This document shows positions 9,130 to 17,288 of a stretch of 64,000 bases of DNA, one piece after another. Made by a program: the position numbers and the translations under genes. Origin of the DNA: Pseudomonadota bacterium (GTDB lineage: Bacteria > Desulfobacterota > Desulfovibrionia > Desulfovibrionales > Desulfomicrobiaceae); NCBI GenBank assembly GCA_018902545.1, contig JAHIQM010000008.1:62001-126000 (forward strand), written 5' to 3'. The notes beneath the pieces were generated by a model. That model did no database searches, was not told the origin of the DNA, and saw only the letters and a list, made by a program, of their open reading frames with translations. Position 1 is the first letter of the stretch. The number at the start of each line of letters is the position of its first letter.

Positions 9130-9143
9130 CCGGCAGGCGTAAA

Positions 9144-9632
9144 ATGGACAAAAACGAAATACACGCAAGGCTCATGGATATAGTGACGCCCCTGTGCCAG
9201 GCCCGGGACCTCGACGTCTGGGGCATCGACCTGCTTTTTGGCGCCGGAGGACGGCACCGGATCGTGCGCGTCTATCTGGATTCGCAGCAGGGAGTCGGCA
9301 TCGACGAATGCACGGAGATCAGCCGCCACCTGAGCCTGGCCCTGGACGTGGATGACATCATTCCCGGCGCGTTCACCCTGGAAGTGTCTTCCCCTGGACT
9401 TGAGCGCTCCTTTTTTGCTGTGGAGCAGATGCGCGCCTATGTCGGACAGACGGTACGCGTCCGCCTGGAAAATCCGCTGGCGGGCCGAAAAAATTTCAAG
9501 GGCCGCATTGAGTCCATCGATCCGCCCATGTTCACGCTGTCCATCGACGACACTGCATTTGAATTGAACTGGGACGATGTGGGCAAGGCCAACCTCGTCT
9601 ACGAGCCCTTCGACCAGGGCGAGAAAAGATAA
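9144..9632 (+). CDS. rimP: Ribosome maturation factor RimP
   Basis: Factor for 30S subunit maturation, 162 residues. The start at 9144 (MDKNEIHARLMDIVTPLCQ) fits the family; the 17 codons upstream run through the tRNA terminator and are unlikely to be translated. Family segments include GIDLLFGAGGRHRIVRVYLD, GIDECTEISRHLSLALD and the conserved YTLEVSSPGL-type motif (here FTLEVSSPGLERSF). The C-terminal SH3-like domain follows. The ribosome site (GGCAGGCG) is weak. It is the first protein gene of the rimP-nusA-infB operon. Confidence 0.95.
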   Translation: MDKNEIHARLMDIVTPLCQARDLDVWGIDLLFGAGGRHRIVRVYLDSQQGVGIDECTEISRHLSLALDVDDIIPGAFTLEVSSPGLERSFFAVEQMRAYVGQTVRVRLENPLAGRKNFKGRIESIDPPMFTLSIDDTAFELNWDDVGKANLVYEPFDQGEKR

Positions 9633-9680
9633 ATTTCGGAACACGGCGGGCTGTTTCCGCGAGGAGAACGGAGGACGTTC

Positions 9681-11000
9681 ATGAATTTGGAACTCAAAAA
9701 AGCCATTGATCAGATCAGCAAGGACAAGGGCATAGACCGCGAAATGCTGATCGACACCCTGGAAGAAGCCATTCGGGCCTCCGTGACCAAGAAATACGGC
9801 GACAAGATGGATATAGAGGTCACCTTCAACGAGGAGACCGGTGAAATCGAAGTCTACCAGTTCAAGATAGTCGTCGAAGAAATTGAGGACACCGATACGG
9901 AGATCCTCATGGCCGACGCCATCAAGCACGACCCCAACGTCGAGCTTGACGACGCCATCGGGTTTCGTCTGCAGGTCGAGGACCTCGGTCGCATCGCCGC
10001 CCAGAGCGCCAAGCAGGTCATCATCCAGCGCATGCGTGACGCCGAGCAGGAAATCATTTTCGAAGAATACAAGAACCGCAAGGGCGAGATCGTCAGCGGC
10101 ATCATCCAGCGCCGCGACCGTTCCGGCTGGATCATCAACCTTGGTCGCACCGAGGCCCTTTTACCCAAAGACAAGCAGATTCCGCGCGAACGCTTCCGTC
10201 AGGGCGACCGGGTCGAGGGACTCATCATCGACGTTCGCAAGGAAGGCCGCGGACCGCAGATCATCGTCACCCGCTCCGATCCCGAATACATGACCGCCCT
10301 GTTCCGCCGGGAGGTGCCCGAGGTAGCCGATGGAACGGTGAACATCATGGGCGTGGCCCGCGATCCGGGTCTGCGCGCCAAGGTCACGGTCCTGTCCCAG
10401 GACTCCAACGTCGATCCGGTGGGCGCCTGCGTCGGCATCCGCGGTTCGCGCATCCACAGCATCGTGCAGGAACTGCGCGGCGAGCGCATCGACATCGTGC
10501 TCTGGAGCCCGGACATCGCCACCTACGCCGCCAACGCCCTGTCGCCGGCGCGCATCTCCAAGATCGCCATCGATGACGAGGAAAAATCCCTGGAGGTCGT
10601 GGTGCCCGAGGACCAGCTGACCCCGGCCATCGGCAAGAAGGGACAGAACGTCAAGCTGGCGGCCAAGCTTCTGGGCTGGAAGATCGACATTTTCACCAAC
10701 ACCCGCTTCAACAAGCTGCACAAGGACCGCCACCTGCTGGAACAGCTGGCCAGCGCGGCCCAGGTATCAGTGGCCGACTTCGCCGAAGCGGGTTTTGATT
10801 CCCTGGAATCCATGGCCGCCTGCACCAACGAGCAGCTTCTGGACATCCAGGGCATAAGCGAAGAAAATATAGGCGCTCTGCGCGGGGCCCTGAACCTCCT
10901 CATCAGCCAGAACCGGGAAGAGACTTCGGAAAAATCCGAGGAATCGGACAGCCCGACTGGAGGAGAAGATGCGGATTACGCGGACGGAGACGAAGCGTAG
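9681..11000 (+). CDS. nusA: Transcription termination/antitermination factor NusA
   Basis: RNA polymerase-associated elongation factor, 439 residues. In order: N-terminal polymerase-binding domain (1-125), S1 domain (about 135-200, GEIVSGIIQRRDRSGWIINL), two KH domains (about 205-345, VGACVGIRGSRIHSIVQEL and AIGKKGQNVKLAAKLLGW), then a single C-terminal helix-hairpin-helix region and an acidic tail rich in Glu, Asp and Ser. Enteric NusA has two C-terminal repeats; here there is one. The start has a GGAGGACGTTC ribosome site. Its TAG stop is followed at once by the ylxR ATG. Confidence 0.98.
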   Translation: MNLELKKAIDQISKDKGIDREMLIDTLEEAIRASVTKKYGDKMDIEVTFNEETGEIEVYQFKIVVEEIEDTDTEILMADAIKHDPNVELDDAIGFRLQVEDLGRIAAQSAKQVIIQRMRDAEQEIIFEEYKNRKGEIVSGIIQRRDRSGWIINLGRTEALLPKDKQIPRERFRQGDRVEGLIIDVRKEGRGPQIIVTRSDPEYMTALFRREVPEVADGTVNIMGVARDPGLRAKVTVLSQDSNVDPVGACVGIRGSRIHSIVQELRGERIDIVLWSPDIATYAANALSPARISKIAIDDEEKSLEVVVPEDQLTPAIGKKGQNVKLAAKLLGWKIDIFTNTRFNKLHKDRHLLEQLASAAQVSVADFAEAGFDSLESMAACTNEQLLDIQGISEENIGALRGALNLLISQNREETSEKSEESDSPTGGEDADYADGDEA

Positions 11001-11258
11001 ATGATACCTGCGAAAGACATGGCTGACTGCATCCATGAACCGGTGCGCATGTGCGTCATCTGCAGGCAGCGTTTTTCAAAGGACGAATTGTACAGATTTA
11101 CCTGCCCTGTTCACGGAGAGCTCACACTGACCGCTGACAGCACCGGAAAAAGACCGGGACGGGGTTTTTATCTTTGCCGCGATGCGGCGTGCCGGAACAA
11201 ATTCGAGCGATTCAAGGGCTGGCAGAAGAAATGTAAGGGGGTTGGGCATGTCCACTAG
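11001..11258 (+). CDS. ylxR: YlxR family (DUF448) RNA-binding protein
   Basis: Small basic protein of 85 residues, normally encoded between nusA and infB. The motif [18 protein letters not shown] (about residues 16-33) matches the YlxR signature, and [19 protein letters not shown] is the second conserved block. Family members bind RNA; in Gram-positive bacteria YlxR is reported to modulate RNase P, but its role here is inferred only from homology. The ATG immediately abuts the nusA stop (an internal Met at 11019 is an alternative). Its last 11 nt overlap infB. Confidence 0.9.
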   Translation: MIPAKDMADCIHEPVRMCVICRQRFSKDELYRFTCPVHGELTLTADSTGKRPGRGFYLCRDAACRNKFERFKGWQKKCKGVGHVH

Positions 11259-14100
11259 ATTGCGAGTGAGAGATCTTGCCACGGAGCTTGATATCTCCAG
11301 CAAGGATTTGATGACATTATTGCGGGAACTCAAAATCCCGGCCAAGAGCCATATGAGCAGCCTGACCGACGAAGAAGTCGATCAGGTCCGCAATCATCAC
11401 CGGAACCGGGCCGCGACGCCCCAGGTCGTCGACACACGCGCCACGACCGGCGTCATTGTGCGCAAGCGGCACAAAGTCGTCGCCGAGGCTGCGACTGCAG
11501 CCGACGACACACCAATCAAGGACAAAGCCCCCGCCGAAGCCCCGCCCCAGGCTCCGGCCGAAGTCGTGGCCGAAACGGACGAAGCGGCCGCCAAGCCCAA
11601 GGCCCGCAAGTCATCGCGCGCCGTCATCGTCGCTCCGGCCCGCATCATTGAGGAAGCCCCGAGCGCTGAAGGACATGCTGTCAAACCCGCGGCCGAAGAA
11701 GCACCTGAAATCCAGGTTTCCGCTGAAACGGCAACTGCCGGAGAACCCGCTGTCACAGCGGATGAAGCTCCTGAAAAGCCCGTTGCCACCAAAGCGGTCG
11801 AGTCCGAAGATTCTGTTGAAGCGAAGGATGGGGTCGCGACCTCGGCCGAGACGCCTGCGGATGCCGACAATGAGACCGAAGAAGCAAAGCGGGCCCGCAA
11901 AAAGACGAAAAAGGCCAAGCCCGCCCCGGCTTCCGTGCAGGTCAAAATCATTTCCAGGCCCACCATCGTCGAATTTCCCGACACCAGGGTCGGCGGCCAG
12001 CCAGTCCGCCCCATGGGACCGGCCGCAAGGCCCATGGGCCCTGCCGGCTACACACCCCGCCCCGCAGGACCTGCGCGGCCTTCCGGCCCCGCTGGACCCC
12101 GTCCGGGCGCGCCACGCCCAGCAGGACCTCCCGATCTTGGCGCACCGCCCCGCCCGGCTCCTGAAAACGAAGGGAGCAGGGATGCACGCGGCAAGAAAAA
12201 GAAGGGCCGTCGCACCGTGGAGGCGGCCGACCTGTACCGCAAGGAAGAATTCAGCATGGGCAAGGGCAAGAAAGCCCAGCGCGCCGAAGCCCGCAGGGCT
12301 GGCGGTGCCCGCGCCCAGCAGCAGATCACGCAGCCCCTCAAGGCGTCCAAACGCAAGATCCGGATCGATGACACCATCAGGCTGACCGACCTTGCGCATC
12401 AGATGGGCATCAAGGCCCAGGACCTGATCAAAAAGCTCTTTTTAATGGGCGTGATGGCCACCATCAACCAGTCCCTGGATTTCGAGACTGCTCTGCTTTT
12501 GGCCGCCGAATTCAAGTATGAAGTGGAAAGAGCGGGGTTCTCGGAAGATGAATTCCTGCTGCCCAAGGAGGCCGACAAGGCCGAAGACTTGAAGCCGCGT
12601 CCGCCTGTCGTGACCATCATGGGCCACGTCGACCACGGCAAAACCTCGCTGCTTGACGCCATCCGGTCAACCAGCGTGGCCGACGGCGAAGCGGGCGGCA
12701 TCACGCAGCATATCGGCGCATATCACGTGGCCACCTCGCGCGGCGAAGTCGTGTTCCTGGACACCCCCGGCCACGAAGCCTTCACCACCATGCGCGCCCG
12801 TGGGGCCAAGGTCACGGACATCGTCGTCCTGGTCGTGGCGGCCGATGACGGCGTCATGGAGCAGACCCGCGAGGCGGTCAGCCACTCCAAGGCGGCGGGC
12901 GTGCCCATCGTCGTGGCCGTAAACAAGATGGACAAGGAAGGGGCCGACCCTGACCGCGTCAAGCGTGAACTTTCCGACCTGGGTCTCATGCCCGAGGACT
13001 GGGGCGGGGATACCATCTACGCCCACGTCTCGGCCAAGAAGCGTGAAGGTTTGGACGAACTCCTCGAACTCATCCTCCTGCAGGCGGAAGTACTTGACCT
13101 CAAGGCCAACCCCGACAAGCCGGGCCGAGGCCACGTTGTCGAGGCCAAGCTCGACAAGGGACGCGGACCCGTGGGCACGGTGCTCATCCAGGAAGGGCAG
13201 ATCAGCCAGGGCGACGCCTTTGTGTGCGGCTTGATCAGCGGCAAGGTACGCGCCATGTTCGACGACCAGGGACGCCAGATCAAGTCCGCAGGGCCGGCCA
13301 TCCCGGCGGAAATCCAGGGTTTTGAAGCCATCCCCGAGGCAGGCGACGAGTTCGTCATCGTCAAGGACGAGAAGGTTGCCCGCAAGATCGCCGAGGACCG
13401 CCGCGTCAAACACCGCGACAAGGAACTGGCCAAGGAATCCAAGGTCACCCTCGAAAGCTTCCTGGCTTCCAAGGCCGGCGAAGAGGCCCAGAACCTGAAC
13501 CTGCTTTTGAAAGCCGACGTACAGGGCTCCCTTGAGGCTATCTCCGAGGCCTTGCGCAAGCTGTCCACGGACGAGGTCAAGATCGTCCTCCTCCATGGCG
13601 GTGCCGGAGCCATCACTGAATCCGACATTCTGCTGGCGTCGGCCTCCAACGCCATCATCATCGGGTTCAACATCCGGCCCACGGCCAAGATCAAGGAAGT
13701 GGCGGAGCAGGAGAAGGTCGACATCCGCTTCTATGACATCATCTACAAGCTGGTGGACGACATCAAGGCGGCCATGTCCGGCATGCTCAGTCCCGACATC
13801 AAGGAAGTCTACCTTGGTCAGGCCGACGTGCAGCAGGTCTTCAGCGTGCCCAAGATCGGCAACATCGCCGGCTGCATGGTCAGCGATGGCAAACTGAAGC
13901 GCAACGCGAGCATCCGTCTGCTGCGCAACGGTGTGGTCATCTACACCGGCAAGCTCAGTTCCCTGAAGCGCTTCAAAGACGACGCCAAGGAAGTGACCAA
14001 GGGTTACGACTGCGGCGCGGGACTGGAGAACTTCAACGATATCAAGATGGGCGATATCATCGAAGCCTTTGAACTTGTGGAAGAAGCCCGGACCATCTAG
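11248..14100 (+). CDS. infB: Translation initiation factor IF-2
   Basis: GTPase that delivers initiator tRNA to the 30S subunit, 950 residues. Domains: IF2_N (1-55, [20 protein letters not shown]), a long disordered Ala/Pro/Lys/Glu linker with Gly-Pro-Arg repeats (about 60-330), a second IF2_N (about 365-420), the G domain (about 455-620; [25 protein letters not shown]), beta-barrel domain 2, the IF2 domain and the C-terminal fMet-binding barrel. The start at 11248 ([11 protein letters not shown]) follows an AAGGGGG site inside ylxR; a longer frame begins earlier but would overlap ylxR by 77 nt. Confidence 0.98.
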   Translation: MSTRLRVRDLATELDISSKDLMTLLRELKIPAKSHMSSLTDEEVDQVRNHHRNRAATPQVVDTRATTGVIVRKRHKVVAEAATAADDTPIKDKAPAEAPPQAPAEVVAETDEAAAKPKARKSSRAVIVAPARIIEEAPSAEGHAVKPAAEEAPEIQVSAETATAGEPAVTADEAPEKPVATKAVESEDSVEAKDGVATSAETPADADNETEEAKRARKKTKKAKPAPASVQVKIISRPTIVEFPDTRVGGQPVRPMGPAARPMGPAGYTPRPAGPARPSGPAGPRPGAPRPAGPPDLGAPPRPAPENEGSRDARGKKKKGRRTVEAADLYRKEEFSMGKGKKAQRAEARRAGGARAQQQITQPLKASKRKIRIDDTIRLTDLAHQMGIKAQDLIKKLFLMGVMATINQSLDFETALLLAAEFKYEVERAGFSEDEFLLPKEADKAEDLKPRPPVVTIMGHVDHGKTSLLDAIRSTSVADGEAGGITQHIGAYHVATSRGEVVFLDTPGHEAFTTMRARGAKVTDIVVLVVAADDGVMEQTREAVSHSKAAGVPIVVAVNKMDKEGADPDRVKRELSDLGLMPEDWGGDTIYAHVSAKKREGLDELLELILLQAEVLDLKANPDKPGRGHVVEAKLDKGRGPVGTVLIQEGQISQGDAFVCGLISGKVRAMFDDQGRQIKSAGPAIPAEIQGFEAIPEAGDEFVIVKDEKVARKIAEDRRVKHRDKELAKESKVTLESFLASKAGEEAQNLNLLLKADVQGSLEAISEALRKLSTDEVKIVLLHGGAGAITESDILLASASNAIIIGFNIRPTAKIKEVAEQEKVDIRFYDIIYKLVDDIKAAMSGMLSPDIKEVYLGQADVQQVFSVPKIGNIAGCMVSDGKLKRNASIRLLRNGVVIYTGKLSSLKRFKDDAKEVTKGYDCGAGLENFNDIKMGDIIEAFELVEEARTI

Positions 14101-14152
14101 GTTCGGGCTGGCCGTGAGGATCGACTGCGGTCCTCACGACTTGAGAACAAAA

Positions 14153-14236
14153 GCATGGATTCCCGCCTGCGCGGGAATGACGCACAGCCCGCTCGCGTCA
14201 CTTCCGTGTCATTCCCGCGCAGGCGGGAATCCATGC
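14153..14236. repeat. Perfect 29-bp inverted repeat of ATTCCC-N8-GGGAAT units
   Basis: Arms at 14153-14181 and 14208-14236 are exact reverse complements separated by a 26-nt spacer. Each arm is itself a small palindrome of form ATTCCC-N8-GGGAAT, with the common GCGCAGGCGGGAATCCATGC edge. This repeat form is widespread in proteobacterial intergenic DNA and resembles the dRS3 repeats of Neisseria. It fills the 179-nt gap between infB and the DUF503 gene and is followed by seven T residues at 14242-14248, so it could also attenuate or process the operon mRNA. Confidence 0.9.
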
Positions 14237-14279
14237 CTTACTTTTTTTATCACGTCTGAACCGCAACCGGTACACGGCC

Positions 14280-14567
14280 ATGATCATCGGCACCCTGCGC
14301 CTTGAATTCAGGCTGCACGGCGTTTTTTCCTTGAAGGAAAAACGAAAAAGCGCCAACAGTCTGAAGCAGAAGCTGCGCAACACCTTCAATGTGTCCGTAG
14401 CCGAAACCGAAGCCCAGGATTCCCATCAGACCCTGGTCCTCGGCGTGGTCACTGTCTCCAACGACACAGCCCACGTGCACAGCAGACTGTCGAAAGTCCT
14501 CGCCATGGTGGAGGCCGCCACCGCCGATGAGCTTGTCCATGCCGACATGGACGTATTTGGAGCCTGA
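14280..14567 (+). CDS. DUF503 (YlxP-like) protein
   Basis: A 95-residue protein of the DUF503 family. MIIGTLRLEFRLHGVFSLKE followed by KRKSANSLKQKLRNTFNVSV is the usual N-terminal block, and the remainder (DSHQTLVLGVVTVSND, then HADMDVFGA) fits the ferredoxin-like fold of the family. The gene is commonly found between infB and rbfA, which suggests a role linked to ribosome assembly, but no activity is established. It stops 6 nt before rbfA. The start codon follows the inverted repeat region and has only a weak ribosome site. Confidence 0.88.
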   Translation: MIIGTLRLEFRLHGVFSLKEKRKSANSLKQKLRNTFNVSVAETEAQDSHQTLVLGVVTVSNDTAHVHSRLSKVLAMVEAATADELVHADMDVFGA

Positions 14568-14573
14568 TTTTTT

Positions 14574-14918
14574 ATGCAAAGAAGCAATTCCAGACGCGCA
14601 GTCCAGATGGGCGATCAGATCATGCAGGTCCTGGCCTCGATCCTGATTCAGGAAGTCGAAGATCCGACCCTTGCCCTGCTCACCATCACGGGAGTGCGCC
14701 TGAACCGGGATTTCAGCATCGCCGAAGTCCTTTACACCCACCTGCGCGGACGCGCGGCGGAACCGGAGATCACCAAGGCGCTTTACCACGCCAAGGGATT
14801 CCTGCGTTCGCGCCTGAGCAAGGAGCTCAACCTGCGCGGCATCCCGGAACTGCGCTTCAAGTGGGACACCTTTCTCGAAGACATGGTGTACGATGCCCCT
14901 CCTGAAACAGATCGCTGA
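14574..14918 (+). CDS. rbfA: Ribosome-binding factor RbfA
   Basis: KH-like factor for late 16S rRNA maturation in the 30S subunit, 114 residues, the typical size. Recognised by RRAVQMGDQIMQVLASIL, VEDPTLALLTITGVRLNRDF and AKGFLRSRLSKELNLRGIPE followed by LRFKWDTFLEDM. It lies 6 nt after the DUF503 gene and overlaps the next gene by 26 nt, so the two are translationally coupled. Its company with rimP, infB and truB is the conserved ribosome-maturation order. Confidence 0.95.
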   Translation: MQRSNSRRAVQMGDQIMQVLASILIQEVEDPTLALLTITGVRLNRDFSIAEVLYTHLRGRAAEPEITKALYHAKGFLRSRLSKELNLRGIPELRFKWDTFLEDMVYDAPPETDR

Positions 14919-15855
14919 ACAAATTCGGAACGCGGACAACTTCCTGGTCCTCTCCCACGTCGCACCGGACGGTGACGCCCTGGGCTCCATGCTGGCCATG
15001 GGAGAACTTCTCGACGCCTTGGGCAAGAAGGTCAGGCTGTTCAACGAATCCGGAATTCCCCATCGTTTCCAATGGCTTGCACCCAAGCGGGAAATTTTGA
15101 GCGCACTGCCCGAAGAGGAACCGGACATCCTCATCGTGCTGGACTGCGGCAGCCCCGAACGCGCCGGAGACCTCATCGCGCCATGGCTTAAGTCCAAAAC
15201 AGTGTTCAATTTCGACCACCACCTGGGCAATCCCATGTTCGGCACCGTGAACTGGGTCGAGCAGCGCGCGTCATCGGTGGGCGAGATGGTCGGCATGCTG
15301 GCCCGAAAACTGGGGGTGCCTCTGGTTGGACTTTTGGGCGAATATGTCTATCTGGCGCTCATTTCCGATACCGGGGACTTCTGTTTCAACAACACCCGTC
15401 CAGAAACCCTGGAGATGGCTGCTGAAATTCTGCGCCTGGGCCTCCTGCCCGGACCCTTTCACGAGCAGAAGCAGAGCACCGGAACCCTGAATCAGCTGCA
15501 GATGCGGGGCACTGTCCTGCAACAGGCCCGTTTGCACGCGCAGGGGCAAATCATCCTCATTTCCTTCACGCGCGAACTTTTTGAACAGACCGGCACCGGC
15601 CCCGAAGACACGGAAGGCTTGGTCAACACGGTCCTCTACGTAAGCGGCGTGCAGGTTGCCATCAGTTTGCGCGAGGAGGAGAAGGGCATCAAATTCTCCC
15701 TGCGCTCCAAGGGCAGCACCAACGTGCAGTCCGTGGCGGCCCACTTCGGCGGCGGCGGGCATCGCAACGCCGCCGGCGGAACCCTGCTCATGGACATGGA
15801 ACAGGCCAAGGCGGCCATAGTCAAGGCCGTGACCGAGGAACTGGCGAATTCATGA
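14893..15855 (+). CDS. nrnA: DHH-family phosphoesterase (NrnA-like oligoribonuclease / pAp phosphatase)
   Basis: Mn-dependent DHH/DHHA1 enzyme, 320 residues, expected to degrade short RNA oligomers and pAp to mononucleotides. Metal-binding motifs: SHVAPDGDALGSMLAMGELL (about 21-40), ILIVLDCGS, VFNFDHHLGN (the DHH signature, near residue 105) and ISDTGDF. The C-terminal DHHA1 domain ends with GGGGHRNAAGG. The gene overlaps rbfA at its start and shares ATGA with truB at its end. The rbfA-nrnA-truB order is common and places this activity beside PNPase, which leaves short oligonucleotides. Confidence 0.92.
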   Translation: MPLLKQIAEQIRNADNFLVLSHVAPDGDALGSMLAMGELLDALGKKVRLFNESGIPHRFQWLAPKREILSALPEEEPDILIVLDCGSPERAGDLIAPWLKSKTVFNFDHHLGNPMFGTVNWVEQRASSVGEMVGMLARKLGVPLVGLLGEYVYLALISDTGDFCFNNTRPETLEMAAEILRLGLLPGPFHEQKQSTGTLNQLQMRGTVLQQARLHAQGQIILISFTRELFEQTGTGPEDTEGLVNTVLYVSGVQVAISLREEEKGIKFSLRSKGSTNVQSVAAHFGGGGHRNAAGGTLLMDMEQAKAAIVKAVTEELANS

Positions 15856-16772
15856 GCACTGCCTTCAAACAACTTGACGGGGTGCTGATTTTGCATAAAC
15901 CGGGAGGTCCCACTTCCGCAGATTGCCTGAATCAGATCAAGCGTCGTCTGGGGCAGAAAAAAATCGGCCACGCCGGAACCCTCGACCCCATGGCTACGGG
16001 TGTACTCGTGGTTCTGCTCGGGCAAGGCACCAAGCTGGCTGGCTATTTGGTCGATGGCCGCAAGACCTACCGGGGCAGTCTGATCCTGGGACAGACCACG
16101 GACAGCTACGACACTGAGGGCAAGGTTCTCGCTGAAGCGCCCTGGGAGCACCTGGACCAGGAGGCAGTGCGCGCCGAGGTGCTCGGCTGGAAGGGAACCA
16201 TAAGCCAGGAGGTGCCGCCGGTATCGGCGGCCAAACACCAGGGCAAGCCCCTGTACGCCCTGCACCGGGCCGGCATGGAAGTGCCGGTCAAGGTCAAGGA
16301 TGTAACAATTTTCGATTCGCAGCTTCTGTCCATGGAATTGCCGAATCTTGATTTTCGAGTCACCTGTTCCGCAGGAACCTACATCCGCTCCCTGGCCCAC
16401 AGCCTGGGGATGCGACTTGGGTGCGGAGCGGTGCTCAGCGAACTGGAGCGGGAGGCAAGCCACCCGTTCACCCTCGCCCAGGCTCATGATCTGGAAAAAG
16501 TGCTGGAAAGCAAAGATCAGCTCCACGAGTTGGTCTTGCCCATGACCCAGGCCCTGCCCCACTGGCCCAAGCTCGTGCTCGACCACGAGCAGGCCGCGCT
16601 GGTGCAGAACGGGGCCTGGCTGCCGATCAGCCTATTTCCCGATTACCCGGCCCAGGAAGGGGACCGCGCCCTCATGCTCTCTCCCGAAAGGGCCCCGCTG
16701 GCCCTGATGGAAGCGGGGATGCGCTCGGAAGTCCTGTCATGGGTCATCCTGCGCGGGCTTTGGCAAGCCTGA
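15852..16772 (+). CDS. truB: tRNA pseudouridine(55) synthase TruB
   Basis: Isomerises U55 in the T loop of tRNAs, 306 residues. The catalytic motif GHAGTLDPMATGVLVV holds the nucleophilic Asp45; KPGGPTSADCLNQIKRRLG precedes it, and KTYRGSLILGQTTDSYDTEG and CSAGTYIRSLAHSLGMRLGC are the other signature blocks. The C-terminal part is a divergent PUA-like domain. The start overlaps the previous stop by 4 nt (ATGA). It ends 57 nt before rpsO. Confidence 0.97.
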   Translation: MSTAFKQLDGVLILHKPGGPTSADCLNQIKRRLGQKKIGHAGTLDPMATGVLVVLLGQGTKLAGYLVDGRKTYRGSLILGQTTDSYDTEGKVLAEAPWEHLDQEAVRAEVLGWKGTISQEVPPVSAAKHQGKPLYALHRAGMEVPVKVKDVTIFDSQLLSMELPNLDFRVTCSAGTYIRSLAHSLGMRLGCGAVLSELEREASHPFTLAQAHDLEKVLESKDQLHELVLPMTQALPHWPKLVLDHEQAALVQNGAWLPISLFPDYPAQEGDRALMLSPERAPLALMEAGMRSEVLSWVILRGLWQA

Positions 16773-16829
16773 CGGCTCTGGTTCGCAATTGGATATGGTC
16801 AGGTGGAAGAAACATGATAACCGGAGGAT

Positions 16830-17105
16830 ATGGCTGTGGTCTTAACCCCTGAACTCAAGGCTGAAGTTGTAAAGGAATATGGCAAAACCGAGACCGATAC
16901 CGGGTCCCCTGAAGTACAGGTGGCTCTGTTGACTGAACGGATTACGTACCTCACTGACCACTTCAAAGGTCACCAGAAGGACTACCATTCCCGCACAGGA
17001 CTCTTAAAGCTCGTCGGCAAGCGCAGAAAGCTTTTGAAGTACCTGAAAAGCAAGGACATTCAGCGCTACCGCGATCTGATCGCGAGACTCGGTCTGCGCA
17101 AGTAG
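16830..17105 (+). CDS. rpsO: 30S ribosomal protein S15
   Basis: Primary 16S rRNA-binding protein of the central domain, 91 residues, close to the usual 88-89. Signature: [40 protein letters not shown] and [20 protein letters not shown]. The chosen ATG is only 2 nt after GGAGG, which is short; a GTG two codons later (16836) would have better spacing and gives almost the same protein. It is followed by a clear terminator and then pnp, the same rpsO-pnp order as in many bacteria. Confidence 0.96.
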   Translation: MAVVLTPELKAEVVKEYGKTETDTGSPEVQVALLTERITYLTDHFKGHQKDYHSRTGLLKLVGKRRKLLKYLKSKDIQRYRDLIARLGLRK

Positions 17106-17114
17106 ACATCTTGA

Positions 17115-17148
17115 AGGCGGGGCCTATGGTCCCGCCTGCCCTTTTTTT
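17115..17148 (+). terminator. Intrinsic terminator after rpsO
   Basis: Stem AGGCGGG/CCCGCCT with a 9-nt loop and, four bases on, seven T residues at 17142-17148. It separates rpsO from pnp, so pnp needs read-through or its own promoter. Confidence 0.88.
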
Positions 17149-17180
17149 GAACCGCGCTCCCGGCAGCATCATATGCCTGC

Positions 17181-17237
17181 GGTTTTGTGTTTAGTGCATG
17201 GCTCAACCCTGTTGAACCATACCCTAAACACCAAACC
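17181..17237 (+). repeat. Long imperfect stem in the pnp leader
   Basis: A 27-bp inverted repeat (arms 17181-17207 and 17211-17237, loop CCT) with four mismatches, ending 51 nt before the pnp start. In E. coli the pnp leader contains an RNase III-cleaved stem used for PNPase autocontrol; the position here is equivalent, the function is inference. Confidence 0.75.
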
Positions 17238-17288
17238 CGCCGCCCGCTGCCCTCGACAGGGAGTGCCCAAACCAGCACGAGGCAAATC

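Noticed and set aside
14237-14260. Terminator of infB at the T-run after the inverted repeat
   Set aside because: The T-run is separated from the stem by five bases and the downstream DUF503-rbfA-truB genes belong to the same conserved operon; true termination is unlikely, attenuation remains possible.
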